NCBI RefSeq assembly: GCF_949628215.1
Contig: NC_134287.1
Location: 22,079,501-22,143,500, forward strand
Source of the DNA: Phalacrocorax aristotelis
Lineage: Eukaryota; Chordata; Aves; Suliformes; Phalacrocoracidae
DNA length: 64,000 nucleotides
Direction: 5' to 3'
A program made the position numbers and the translations under genes. Within the stretch, counting starts at the first letter, position 1. Each line of letters starts with the position of its first letter. The notes below the pieces were generated by a model, which did no database searches, was not told where the DNA came from, and saw only the letters and a program-made list of their open reading frames with translations. Positions 37,201 to 47,667 of the stretch are shown here, one piece after another.

Positions 37201-39924
37201 TAAATCACTACTATGCTCATCTGATACCAAGTCAAATTGGTGTGTCAGATATTACACTGCTTTAGTGCTTCTACATAGTAATTGTCGTGCTCGGGTTGAG
37301 GAGTTTATTGCAACAGTGAATTTTTTTGGATCTCTTTTCTGTGATTGTTGACATGAAAGAAATCCTACTGCTCTGGTAAGCAGCTCATCTTAGAGAGCTC
37401 CGTCTTGATCTGTTTCCTTAATTTTGGAGCCTCTCATGCCATCTAGCCTCAGTTTTCCTCTTCAAAGCAGTTCTTTCTGTAGTGAGAGAGATTAGTATCA
37501 TCCTCCTTTGAATAAACTGTTTCATTCGTGCTGCTAGTTAGAGGTTAAGGAGCTGTCTTGATTGCTGCGTGTTAGAAAGGGCTTTTTGAGATAACAGATA
37601 ACTATATATCAATCTACAACTCGGAAATAAGTAGCAGTTACTCAGCTCGTTGTTCCTTGTCACTGGCCCTAGTCCACTTGCAGGAATCTACATACTTGCT
37701 GGTTATCGAGGAGTGCCAGGTCTTAGAATACCAGGAGTTGTGTACCAAAACTTGTACGTGCATCAACCAGAAATCAAATTTACACCGGCATTTTATTTTT
37801 GTGTTTTTACTCAAGTAGTATATGACGATAGTGAAATAGCTGCAGCTGGCTGATTCTGTAATAAAACCCTCCAAAGTATATGGGGGATGTGTGTCTTTTT
37901 TTTTAGGTAAAAGCGCACAGAATTACTTCGAGTGTTTTTTTGGCCAATTAGAGCCGAAGCTACGTGGCTTAATTTTTTAGTGCGTTGTACTGTCCTCTGT
38001 GCACTATGAGGAGTTTCCCAGGAAACCAGACAGTGTTTACATTATAGTTCTTGGTGCATGAGGCGCTGACTTTTTTCCTCCTGTTACCTGCTAATTCGGG
38101 GTGGTTTCAAAGCTAGTTTGTAAATGTACCCATCCTGAATTTTTGAAGGTCTTACGTTGCAAAACTCCACAGTAGATGATTTTGTTTCTTCTTTTTTTTT
38201 TCCTAGCATTGATTATGAGACATTTGACATACTGGAAGACGAAGAGGTAACTAAGCTTCTCCATCACTGAGGATTTCATTATTGCTTTTACTGAAGTTGA
38301 AGTTTACATGTAAGATTATTTTTCTTAGGTGCGGCAAGGACTAAAAACCTATTCAAACTGGCCAACGTATCCTCAGTTGTACGTGAAAGGTGAACTTGTT
38401 GGAGGGCTGGATATTGTTAAGGTAGGAATGGGAGAATCTTGCTTGGGATGTAAATTGAGTGTTTAAAACTGCAGAAGTGTTTTCTGCCCATAACGTACAG
38501 AGGCTGGTGTGTAGCAGCCCTAGACCTTGAAACTGAATGACTTGGTTGCTTTTACTGTGACTTCTATTAGCTCAACCTGCAGTTGAAAGGAGCCCTAAAT
38601 CTCTGGCGTTCTCATATGCCAAGATTTAGCAGTGAAATGTATTTTCTTGACAGCAGTCAGTTACTGTTACTGTAAAGACCATTTTTACCCCGTGGGTGCA
38701 TTTTTACAGGTTTCTCTTCCTAGTTTTACTTCTGACATTGCTTTTCTCAAATAAGGTGGGCGAGACTTTTTTTTCCCTAGCAAACAGTCTCATTCCTGGA
38801 AGAAAGTAAGGTTTATTGTAGTTGTTTGAACAGACCCTGAAGCAACAAAAATAGATCTGCATCTCTTACTGTGGTTTTTTATTTTTGTAACAGAGCAGGC
38901 ACAGTGTTCTAAACCCCAAATACTCTTGAGCCCATTCTTGTCTGAATGTTTTATAGCCAATTCCTCAGACATTGTAACTCCTGGGAAGGTACAATCAATA
39001 AATCTCATTTAGTTCTAAAAATACTGGTATTACTTAAATTATATAGATTACTTTAATTTTATTTATTTAACAAGTGTGTGGGTTATTTCAGTGATCAGTA
39101 AGTGCAGTCTCGGGCATTGCAGAGATGCCAGCAAAATACTTTTCGCTGGTATTTACATGTCATTTGTCTGTTTGTGTTGTTGGACTGTAGTCAGTTCACG
39201 CAGACTGACTTGTGTGCGTAGATGAATGCTGTCAGTATTTTAAAGTACATTCTGTAATGTAGCATAATATGCGATAAAATTGAGACAGTTGTTTCTCTTG
39301 AGATGTAGGAAAAGAATATATACTCCACAAGACGATTTAAAATCTATTTCCTGGTGTTATCTGCCTCGCTACGAAGTTAGCAGCCTTATAATTTGAATTT
39401 AAATCATCAAGATACTATGGGCAAGCACCTTTTGGAACTCTTACAGATCTCTTGCTGTCTTGTTTGTTTTAATGTGTGCTAGTAACAAAATCTATTATTG
39501 ATGGTGGCTTTATTTTTGCGGGAGGCATTTTGGATGTAAAATTTTGTGTATGCCTCAAGTATATCTTGAATTACTCCTAGAACAAGATATACCAGGGGAG
39601 TTACCTGGTAAAGGTGGTATCAGCCAGCTCTTCTGAAGGTGTATCTTTTCACTAAACTGGTTTTCTGTCTTACTAAATACACGCAAAATAGAATTTAAAC
39701 ACAGCATGATGAACTTCCGTGCCTCGGCCAAGGGGGACCTCTAGTGGGTCACCTGCTGCACTCCCGCAACAGCCCGGGAATCGACGTCCTTATCCCAGCT
39801 GCCCCGTTGGAATCTTGTTGGCACGATCACAAAGCGTACCGAGAGAATAACTGCTGTGTATGTTTCTTTTCAGGAACTAAAGGAAAGTGGTGAGTTGTTG
39901 CCTGTCCTTAAGGGAGAGAATTAA
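16137..39924 (+). CDS. GLRX3: Glutaredoxin 3 (PICOT), 11 coding exons
   Basis: Monothiol glutaredoxin that binds bridging [2Fe-2S] clusters with glutathione and works with BOLA2 in cytosolic and nuclear iron-sulphur trafficking; it was first named PICOT as a PKC-theta partner. Joined exons: 16137-16207, 21458-21566, 24568-24642, 25266-25467, 32055-32227, 32323-32384, 35087-35144, 36982-37034, 38207-38246, 38329-38421 and 39874-39924. They total 987 nt, giving 328 aa, close to the human length of about 335. All junctions are GT-AG and keep frame. Domains: thioredoxin-like about 10-110 with the non-canonical site APQC (36-39) and cis-Pro79; Grx A about 133-230 with CGFS at 152-155; Grx B about 233-328 with CGFS at 254-257. 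Both Grx domains contain WPTYPQLYV. The start has a strong Kozak context. The N-terminus (1-20) is the least conserved part. No break is seen. Confidence 0.97.
16208..21457 (+). other. GLRX3 intron 1 (5250 nt)
   Basis: Begins in the CpG island and ends at a T-rich acceptor. It contains a 21-bp tandem repeat at 21021-21076. No gene or clear transposon copy was recognised inside. Confidence 0.85.
21021..21076 (+). repeat. 21-bp tandem repeat, about 2.7 copies
   Basis: GGGATGCCTGGGAGGAGATGC occurs twice exactly (21021-21041 and 21042-21062), followed by a 14-nt partial copy. It lies about 380 nt upstream of exon 2. Confidence 0.9.
21458..21566 (+). CDS. GLRX3: GLRX3 exon 2 (Trx-like domain)
   Basis: Residues 24-60, including [18 protein letters not shown]. 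The usual thioredoxin CxxC is replaced by APQC, so only one cysteine remains, as known for this family. Acceptor TTTTTTTATAG, donor AAG|GTGAGT. Confidence 0.97.
21567..24567 (+). other. GLRX3 intron 2 (3001 nt)
   Basis: AT-rich, no open frame of note, no recognised repeat apart from short TG and T runs. Nothing else is supported. Confidence 0.85.
24568..24642 (+). CDS. GLRX3: GLRX3 exon 3
   Basis: Residues 61-85 with [18 protein letters not shown], carrying the cis-proline loop (VPT) of the Trx-like fold. Phase 0 at both ends. Confidence 0.97.
24643..25265 (+). other. GLRX3 intron 3 (623 nt)
   Basis: Bounded by AAG|GTAAGA and TTCCTTAG. No further feature seen. Confidence 0.85.
25266..25467 (+). 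CDS. GLRX3: GLRX3 exon 4 (linker and start of Grx A)
   Basis: Residues 86-152 plus one base of G153. It completes the Trx domain ([15 protein letters not shown]), passes a Ser-rich linker (112-122) and starts Grx A ([14 protein letters not shown]). The donor splits the CGFS motif after its cysteine codon. Confidence 0.97.
25468..32054 (+). other. GLRX3 intron 4 (6587 nt)
   Basis: The longest intron; it interrupts the CGFS codons of Grx A. An antisense open frame of 143 codons (26012-26443) has no recognisable domain and no support. No transposon copy was recognised. Confidence 0.85.
32055..32227 (+). CDS. GLRX3: GLRX3 exon 5 (Grx A)
   Basis: Residues 153-210, the rest of Grx A in a single exon: [10 protein letters not shown] at the active site, [23 protein letters not shown] and the glycine pair GGLD that contact glutathione in this family. 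Confidence 0.97.
32323..32384 (+). CDS. GLRX3: GLRX3 exon 6 (inter-domain linker)
   Basis: Residues 211-230 plus two bases of R231 ([20 protein letters not shown]). It is separated from exon 5 by an intron of only 95 nt. Confidence 0.95.
32385..35086 (+). other. GLRX3 intron 6 (2702 nt)
   Basis: An open frame runs through exon 6 into this intron to 32683 by chance. No gene or clear repeat is seen. Confidence 0.85.
35087..35144 (+). CDS. GLRX3: GLRX3 exon 7
   Basis: Residues 231-250, the first strand of Grx B ([15 protein letters not shown]), parallel to CMLFMKG of Grx A. Donor CAG|GTAAGA. Confidence 0.95.
35145..36981 (+). other. GLRX3 intron 7 (1837 nt)
   Basis: No feature recognised beyond the splice sites. 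Confidence 0.85.
36982..37034 (+). CDS. GLRX3: GLRX3 exon 8 (Grx B active site)
   Basis: Residues 251-267 plus two bases of G268. It carries the second CGFS motif ([14 protein letters not shown]), here kept within one exon. Confidence 0.95.
37035..38206 (+). other. GLRX3 intron 8 (1172 nt)
   Basis: Starts GTATGT and ends with a strong T-rich tract and CTAG. Nothing else recognised. Confidence 0.85.
38207..38246 (+). CDS. GLRX3: GLRX3 exon 9 (40-nt mini-exon)
   Basis: Completes G268 and codes 269-281 ([13 protein letters not shown]). A polypyrimidine tract precedes the CTAG acceptor. The next intron is only 82 nt. Confidence 0.93.
38329..38421 (+). CDS. GLRX3: GLRX3 exon 10
   Basis: Residues 282-312, [19 protein letters not shown] onward to GGLDIVK; phase 0 at both ends. 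It is nearly identical in protein to the matching part of exon 5. Confidence 0.97.
38422..39873 (+). other. GLRX3 intron 10 (1452 nt)
   Basis: No feature recognised. The stretch 39715-39840 is locally more GC-rich than its surroundings. Confidence 0.85.
39874..39924 (+). CDS. GLRX3: GLRX3 exon 11 (stop codon)
   Basis: Residues 313-328 ([16 protein letters not shown]) and TAA. Acceptor TTTCTTTTCAG. Confidence 0.97.
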   Translation, partial: ELKESGELLPVLKGEN

Positions 39925-40028
39925 TGGAAGAGGACATCGATGGGATCAGAAGTACTTTGAACGATTATTCATTTGTAGATTATATTTGAGCAATATACGA
40001 CTTAGCCTTGTGGAACCCAACAGGAGGA

Positions 40029-40135
40029 AATAAAGACAGCTTATGTCCTCTGTGTCATTCCCAAGACCATGCCGCATATGAAAATGTGTTTCCACTGAAG
40101 ACACAAAAATGTCAAGACCTTCAAATTCAATTAAA
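40029..40135 (+). terminator. GLRX3: GLRX3 poly(A) signals
   Basis: AATAAA at 40029-40034 (about 105 nt after the stop) and ATTAAA at 40130-40135, followed by T/G-rich sequence. Either could end the mRNA; a longer 3' UTR using later signals is also possible. Confidence 0.6.
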
Positions 40136-43100
40136 ATATAATGCTAAAGAACTTTGGGTTTGTTACTACACTCTTTCTGTGTATTCATTGCAGTTAGAAG
40201 TTTAAGAATTGAGTAATGGCACCGCTATCCATTGCAGTACTATATGGGACTTAAATGGGATCTCTTTTTTGGGGGGGCTCAGCTCTCATTAGGATAATAT
40301 TAATGGGTGTACCTCTGGTGTGGAGCATAATAATTTTCTGTCCCTGTTAATAATTGTTTTCATGTCTAGTGAGCAAGAAAAATACTATTGAAACCTTAAT
40401 CCAGAGTGCCGTTAGGAAGTTGTTATTAACGAGTTTCAACTGTGTACTATGCATCTTCATTATCCACGCAGGTACAGTAATTGTTCATTTCAGATGTTCA
40501 ACCAATTTTAACGTAGCTTTTCGGACATATTTAAATTACGGTGGAAATGAGCCAATAGACACGGTGATTAGGCCAGTCTTTTGGTGTATTGTCACTGCTC
40601 CTTCAGTTAGATGGAAAGGCTTACCTTCTGGGCTGTGACTGGCAATTTAAACTATCGTGTTAATATATGAATCCTTCACTTCTGTATTCGGAGAATTTAA
40701 TTTGGTTTTAATCCTCTTTCAATACCTGTTAATGCTCTGAAATATAATGGGCTCTAATAAGGACCATCAGAGCTGCTACAGCACAGGTGTGCTTGCAAGG
40801 GTGTGCAGGAGGGTATTTCTCTTCAAGAGAAACAGTTTTTGCTTTCAGGTCTTTTGAGTTCTTAGCGTCTGTACGGAGACTAATGAGGTTTTGACTTTGG
40901 AAGGTGTTTGTGTCAGTGAAATAACTGAAATATTTCCGTGTAATTACTTGCGGACTGCGTGTGTGGCAGCAATATCAGCTGCTGCTGACTTCTAGCTGTG
41001 AAATTCTGCTTAAACTGTTCTGAGTGCGCTGGCTGTACGCCGTAAAGAGGACAAGGATGCTCTTGGAGAGGTTTAGAACCTGAAGAAGAGCAAGCTCCCT
41101 TTATGAAGCCCAGAAAATGAAGTGCAAGTGAGCAGAAAAATGCCTGAACCTCAGCAGTTAATACATTTGAGCAGAGAGGTATTGCTGAAAGGCTTTTCCT
41201 CGCTGGTTTTTGTGCCGGTTGTGCTTGCAGAGGAACGCCTGTGTCTGCTTGAGATTCACAGCCAGACACTCTTCTGAGGAGTCCCTCCCTTGTTAGGAGG
41301 GGTCAGGACTGACCTTGTGCTCTTCAAAATGTGCCTGGGAGAAGATGCCCCGTGACTTAGGTGGTGCGAGGTTTTAGACAGCGGCTGAAAAGTAAGGTTT
41401 TGGGAGCAAGCCTGGGGCTTTGTTGCTTAAATTCTAAATATACTCTAAATACACTGGAACCTGAAGCGAGGCTGTTATTGGACTTAGTCCCGAACTAGTA
41501 AAGGTTGACTGCAGAGAAAAAGGTACCTGTAGATGTTACAGGATTTTTAGTGATTGGTATTTAATTCAGGTATTAATTTTCTAGGAATAATTCTAGTAAC
41601 GACTATAAAATAACATACGTTGTAACTTTAAAACCAATTGTAATCCCTATAAAAATCTTGTCCCTCTCATGAAAACAAGCCTTAATTAATTCAAAGTGAT
41701 TTGCAGATGCACCCAGGCAATTGTCAGTAGTAATTGTAACCTACTTCATATTAAAAAAAAAAAAAAAAGCCACCCAAAAATACCGTCCCTGTGGTCAAAT
41801 TAGGAATTAGAAGCTTTAATTAAAACCGGGTTAAATACAAAATGCTATTTCTTTTGCAATAGTTTTCCTTCAAAGCTCACTGTAGTGGAATTTAACTCCT
41901 CGAGGTTTAGAGTCCTGCTAATGTATATATAGAAGTGCAAAAGACCACCGGTGAATAACAGTTGTTATTCTGACAATTTATGTTTTTACATTCCATAAAT
42001 TCCAGTGCTACGCTTCGTACACCAGTGCGGGATTTATCCTTGAAGTGAAAGTGCTGTGCTGCGGTTCGTGTTCGGTGACTTCTCTTAACGTCTCGTGGTG
42101 CTCAACCTGAGGGTCTCCAGCTCCGGTAACAAGCAACATGTGGTACATTACTCGTTCTTGGGTCAGCGTTTGTTGTAAACCCGCTCTGGATTAGTTAAAA
42201 CGGCACTGTGGTGTTCTTCGGACAAAACCAGCCTCTCTGGAAACAAGTGGTTTGTCTGCAGGTCACTTTTCTGACCCGTTGTGCCTCTGGCTGCACGCGG
42301 GGCTGGCATCGGGGTGCTTGGGGGGTGCCCAGCGCTGCCGGGGAGCACGGCGTGGGGAGGCCCCTCCACGCCTGGGTGTTTGATGTGGCCGCTTGGGACA
42401 TCAACCTCCAGCTGTTTAACGGTGGCAGTGGGCGTCACATGCGAATTCCACAAATTCCACGCTGGTGCTAGTAAAATGCTTTTGGAAGTGGCGTGTTTCT
42501 GCCCAGGGCTCGCGCTGCCACGTGGGGTAGGCACAGCCCTGCAGCCGTGTAATCTCAGAATTTGTACGGAGTCTGTATATGGGCTTTACTCTCCCAGAGC
42601 TGCAGTTTTGGTTAGGGTGTCCTTGTGTCTGAGGAGCTGCAGAACTGCGAGCTCCGAGCTGCCTCGGCAAAGGGAAGGATGCGTGGGTGGAGGCTGCCTC
42701 TCCGTGGCAGGAGAGCGTACATGGCACGAGCGCGGCTGGCCCGCATGCAGTCCCCTCCCGGCACAGCGAGAGAGCGCTGGGAAACCTGCAGCTGCATCAG
42801 GTGTGCTTGGAAACAGTTTCAGTCATATGGCCAAATCCTTCCTTCAAGGGACTGCAGGGAGCGTGGTGCGTATGCTGTTGCTGCCTCCCAGGGATAACTC
42901 TCACCCTTCCCCAGGAGTACGTGATCCCTCCGCCTCTGGAATAGACCGCTGCTGCTGGGGGGGAGGGGGGGCGGGAAAGTCTGGTTTTACATGGAATGGA
43001 AGAGAGGGTGGGTGTGTGGTTTGTCAGCACCCATCATGAGGTGAGGGTGAGGTAGATAAATCCATCAAGGGGTGAAGTAGCCACGGGATGGTGGAAGTCA

Positions 43101-43659
43101 CGGGCTGGATGCCTGTAACCGGTGTAGGCGCCGGTTCGTATGTCAGCTCTCTGCGTGCGCGCTCATGCACACACGGTGCCTTCTACACATGTTTCCCGGT
43201 TCTCTTCCCAGAGTCGCTCCTCTGACTGACTGACAGGCAAGTACAGACTGAATCCTTACCTTTTCCTCCAAATCAGAGTGATTTGGGCAGTGCTGCTGGG
43301 TGACGTTGCCAGGTCTCTGAAGGCAACGTGAGGAGGCCGGGGGTCGCCGTGCTGGGGGACGGCCAAGGGAAAATGTGGGTTTTGTACCGGAGGGGAGAAA
43401 GGCCGTGAAGTGTTGGAGCTACCGTCTGCCAGGTGGAGAGGGAAGGGAGGGCTTGAGCTCATACGGCTGCTGGAGATGGCATGTTGCTTTGTACCCATGG
43501 AGAAGTGTTTGACGTTGGTGTTTGGGTGCAGTTAACGTAATGTAACTTATATTCTGCTTAGTTCTCTTTTGCTTTATTTTCCTTGCTTGTCCCAAGATTT
43601 CAGTTAGATTCTTTTTTTCCCTGTACTTCAATATTAGGGTATAAGGAGAAAAAAGTTAG
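40136..43659. other. Downstream intergenic region
   Basis: May include more GLRX3 3' UTR at its left end. An A16 run lies at 41753-41768. From 42170 to 43040 the DNA is GC-richer with overlapping open frames on both strands (longest 42281-43039 plus, 252 codons), but none shows a recognisable domain. No gene is called. Confidence 0.45.
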
Positions 43660-43825
43660 CCGTGAGGATGGTCAAGTGGGAACACGTTGCTTCGAGAGGT
43701 TGGGGCTCTCCATCCCCGGAGGTGCTCAGGGCTCAACTAAGTTAATCTCGGAGAAACCTGATCTGCTCTGCTTTTAGCAACAGGTTGGACTAGACAACAC
43801 GCAGCGGTCCCTGCCTGAATTAGTC
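43660..43825 (+). mobile_element. CR1 LINE 3' fragment, degenerate
   Basis: GTGAGGATGGTCAAG..., GCTTCGAGAGGTTGGGGCTC, CTCCATCCCCGGAGGTGCTC and CAACAGGTTGGACTAGA match CR1-type 3' sequence with several changes. Edges are approximate. Confidence 0.75.
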
Positions 43826-44825
43826 TCTGCTTTTAACTGACACAGTAGGGAATGTTGGTGGAGAGTGAGAAGTGGTAGCGAACGAGGGCTGAACAGCAGC
43901 GGTGGCTCCCTTCGGCCGCAGCGAGAGTCCTGCTGCTGGTGTTCACTGCATTTAATGCCTTTCCCTAACCAGGGAACCGCCAGCCCCTGCCCCCTCTGAG
44001 CTTCAGATACTTCAAAAACACTATGAAGTATTCAGGTTTTTTTAAAGCCAAGGGCGGCAGAGCTGAGGTAGGTAATCCAGTATCATTTTTCAAATTAAAA
44101 ATTAATCTGGCAAGAGGTGAATGTTGGTTACAGGCTTCTGACAGTCTGAGGAGAAATTGGATGCAGTCGACGGCTGTAATTCGGGGAGTCTCTCAGAAAG
44201 TCATCAGGAAGAGAGAGTGCCTCATTTCACAATGAGTGCGGGTTTAAAGAGCCTGGTTTTGGCTCACGCCTGACCGTGACTTCCCTCACCTTCCAAAGAG
44301 CAGCGTGACTTTCGTCCAGCTTTGCTCGGGGGAAGTCGCTGCCTTCTCTTCTCCTGGCCGCATTTGTCCGCTCTGTGCTGGTGCTGCGGTCGGGTGGCAG
44401 CGTCCTCTCCCAGGCTAGGGAAACGCGTGGAGGTGCGCTAATCAAATCCAGGGGAGAGGAGACAGAGTTGTTGGTCCAGTCCTTGCCTCCTTCTTTGTAG
44501 CAAAACTTGCATCCCGCTGTTAATTCAGGGTCTGTAAGTCCTTTGGCCGTGTGGTAAGTGTTTACTGTTCTCTGTCACAGTGTAGTTACGATCTGGGGGT
44601 GTGAGAACTATTTCTCCTTGTACAGGAGCTATTCATGCCCAGCCACGCCTGGAGCTGTACTGGTAATTCTACTGATGTTATTGCTTGTGTACAGAAATGT
44701 TTAAAAACTTGAATAAAGGGATTCCTGGTATGTGCTGGAGAAAAAGACCTTCCTGCATCTGCTGGAGACCTTGGGTGTACCAGGACTGATGCTTTGGTGG
44801 GGCACTGAGCTCCAGCTGGGTTTCT
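43826..44825. other. Intergenic, no feature seen
   Basis: Mixed sequence between two CR1 copies. An AATAAA hexamer occurs at about 44712, without clear association to a gene. Confidence 0.45.
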
Positions 44826-45203
44826 AGGATAGGCTGGGAGAGCTGGGTTTGTTCAGCCTTGAGAAAAGGAGGCTCAGAGGGGATCTCATCACCACGTACC
44901 AGTAGCTACAAAGAAGATGGAGACTCCCTTCTTACAAGGAGTCCCACGGAGAGGACAAGGGGGAATGGACACAAGTTGCTCTTGGGGAGATTCCGATCGG
45001 ACACCAGAGGGACATTTTTCACAGTGAGGACAGTCACTCTTGGAATAATCTCCCCAGGGAAGGGGTTGCCTCGACCACATTGGACACCTTCAAGAGTCGG
45101 CTGGACAGGGTGCTGGGCCGTCTTGTCTAGGGTGGGCTCTTCCTAGAAAGGTTGGACTGGATGATCCCTGAGGTCCCTTCCCACCTGGGATTCTGTGATT
45201 CTA
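44826..45203 (+). mobile_element. CR1 LINE 3' end
   Basis: AGGCTGGGAGAGCTGGG, TTCAGCCTTGAGAAAAGGAG, GGACAGGGTGCTGGG, GGTTGGACTGGATGATC and the terminal GATTCTGTGATTCTA identify it. The subfamily differs from the copy that follows within about 100 bp. Confidence 0.9.
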
Positions 45204-45304
45204 GTTTCCCAAAAGCCTAAGCAGGGAGGGGTGGCATATGAAATGTTGCCTTGGGCTTACATGAAGGGATGGCACGTGAAAATCTGCCTTGGGCTTACGG
45301 AAAG

Positions 45305-45477
45305 AAATTGGCATGGGCACAGGTTGCCCAGAGAGGTGGGGGAGTCACCATCCCTGGAGGCATTTAAAAGACATACAGATGTGGCACTTCAGGGCATGGT
45401 TTAGGAGACGTGGTAGTGTTGGGCTGATGGTTAACTTGATGATCCTACAGGTCTTTTCCAACCTTAGTGATTCTATG
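45305..45477 (+). mobile_element. CR1 LINE 3' fragment, second copy
   Basis: GCACAGGTTGCCCAGAGAGG to TTTTCCAACCTTAGTGATTC is the same subfamily as 8185-8529, inserted about 100 bp after another CR1 tail in the same orientation. Confidence 0.9.
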
Positions 45478-46820
45478 AAATACTGGCAGTGCCCGGTCAT
45501 GTTGGGTCCCATTGGACGCTGTCCCTGTGAGAGCCCCGAGCGCCCTGCGCCTCGTGAGCGTGCTGGCCAGCCCGGGTTCGGGCGGACTCCCGGGCCTCGG
45601 CACGCGTGGCCGAGGTGCAGGACCAGCTTTGGCTGGTTGCTCCGCTCACAGTAGCCTCAGGCAAGAGCGAGGGGTGCGGGCAATGCTAGTGCCCTTGGTC
45701 TGAGATGAGCGGAGGCTGGTGGACCACGGCTCATGTCCATCAGAGCAGATAAGCAGGTTGCTGTGCTTCATAGCCATTTACTCTCAAAATGCTTCCCCTG
45801 CTGACCTGTTTCCCATCTGATTTCCTATCTTAAATTGAGATCTGTTTAAGGTCCGGTCTTCCTTGGAAGATGGGGAGGGAGGGGGAAGGATGGATCGCAG
45901 ATGGTTGCAGCCTTTTCTCTTCAAATCTACAAAGGCATCCTGTAAAAGTGGAAGAGGAAGGTGCAGCCTGAGCTGACATGGTGGAAGGCTGCAGGTTGAC
46001 CAGTGCTGACCGCTTAGGTTCTCCTGCGTGAGAAAAATGTGTTTGCAAGGGAAGATGCCTGCTCCACATCCTGCACGAACACTGAACGTCAGGTGAGGCA
46101 GCGGCGGGTCTGGTTGTGTGGTCAGCCTTCCCCAGCCCCGAGGGTGGGCTACGGATGTGCCCCTGGCGTGCGGTGGCACGAGTGCTAACGCTGACCCCAG
46201 CAGGGTGAGCGGAGAGGCTGTGTGCTGGGCCTGGGGCGGGCAGAGCCGTGTGCCCCGCGGCGCCCTGGGGGGCTGCTGGCGCCCTGGGGGGCTGCGGCTC
46301 ATCACCATCGCCTCTGCACCGCGCTCTTCCCACGTGCTGCTGCGTCCATGGGAAATGCAGTAACTTCTCCAGGCACTAGAGTGTTTCTTGAGACAGGTTC
46401 TCAAAAAAGCCACAAACTTTTTTACCTCTTCCAAGTTATTTCATTGAGCAGAGACTGTGGTCGTACAGTGCCTTCCCCTGCCAGCGCTGTGCCTCGTTTA
46501 GAATGACTTCACGGTATTATTGTTCTCAATAGTCACGATTTACCTCAAAGACAAAATCTTTAGAAGCAACTGCCGCACGTTGCTGGTTCTGTGACCCGCT
46601 GGCGCGTCCGCCTTCAGTCGGCACGTTCGCCAGCAAAACCGTCTGGAGGTGAACAGCCAAAACTAGCACAACGGTGAATATAGATGTGATTCAGACCTTG
46701 ACGTGCTTCCTTGGTGCTCCAGAAGGAAAGCTGCTTTCTCTGTGTCTGATAAGACCGCTTTAGTGGAGGTGAATCGTTGGCTGAGGCTGGCAGCCTGGCC
46801 AGTGCACGGGAGGGCATGCA
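45478..46820. other. Intergenic, CpG-rich at its start
   Basis: 45490-45660 has a local CpG concentration (GAGCGCCCTGCGCC, CACGCGTGGCCGAGG). The antisense open frame 45784-46434 (216 codons) is Pro/Ser rich without a recognisable domain. No gene is called. Confidence 0.45.
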
Positions 46821-46827
46821 TTTGGGG

Positions 46828-46912
46828 TAAAAAACAAACAAACAAAACCAAAAAACCCTCAAAAACCAACTAAACCCAAAACAGAAACCCCCAAACCAAC
46901 CCCAAACGACCC
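46828..46912 (+). repeat. A/C-only simple-sequence tract
   Basis: Starts with repeated AAAC units and drifts into AAACCC and AACCCC motifs with almost no G or T. It directly precedes the G-rich minisatellite, so strand composition flips sharply here. Confidence 0.85.
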
Positions 46913-46990
46913 CGTCTGTAGGTGTTCTCCTCCCCGAGTGCCGGCAGCAGTGCCCGCGGCTGCCCGCGGGGTGGCGGTGCGCACTGCGGT

Positions 46991-47667
46991 GCGGGGGGGA
47001 CAGCGGAGCGCTCCGGGATGCGGGGCGGGGGGGGACAGCGGAGCGCTCCGGGATGCGGGGCGGGGGGGGACAGCGGAGGGCTCCGGGATGCGGGGCGGGG
47101 GGGGACAGCGGAGCGCTCCGGGATGCGGGGCGGGGGAGGATAGCGGAGCGCTCCGGGATGCGGTGCGGTGGGGACAGCGGAGTGCTCCGGGATGCGGTGC
47201 GGGGGGGACAGCGGAGTGCTCCGGGATGCGGGGCGGTGCGGGGGGGACAGCGGAGTGCTCCGGGATGCGGGGCGGTGCGGGGGGGACAGCGGAGTGCTCC
47301 GGGATGCGGGGCGGTGCGGGGGGGACAGCGGAGTGCTCCGGGATGCGGGGCGGGGCGGGGGGGGACAGCGGAGGGCTCCGGGATGCGGGGCGGTGCGGGG
47401 GGGGACAGCGGAGTGCTCCGGGATGCGGGGCGGTGCGGGGGGGACAGCGGAGTGCTCCGGGATGCGGGGCGGTGCGGGGGGGGACAGCGGAGGGCTCCGG
47501 GATGCGGGGCGGTGCAGGGGGGACAGCGGAGGGCTCCGGGATGCGGGGCGGGGGGGGGGGACAGCGGAGCGCTCCGGGATGCGGGGCGGGGGGGGACAGC
47601 GGAGGGCTCCGGGATGCGGGGCGGGGGGGGACAGCGGAGCGCTCCGGGATGCGGGGCGGGGGGGCGG
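46991..47667 (+). repeat. GC-rich minisatellite, 18 copies of a 35-40 bp unit
   Basis: The core GACAGCGGAG followed by C, T or G and GCTCCGGGATGCGG recurs 18 times, separated by G-runs of 5-12. Units are 35 bp or, with an inserted GTGCG-type block, about 40 bp. The CGCTCC, TGCTCC and GGCTCC variants are partly clustered. There is no stop codon in the unit, so long frames of 177-318 codons appear in several registers; these are artefacts. Confidence 0.95.

Noticed and set aside
42281-43039. 252-codon plus-strand frame downstream of GLRX3
   Set aside because: Lies in locally GC-rich DNA with competing frames on both strands; product has Cys/Gly/Ser bias and no recognisable motif.
45784-46434. 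216-codon antisense frame
   Set aside because: Pro/Ser-rich with no domain and no splice or promoter evidence.
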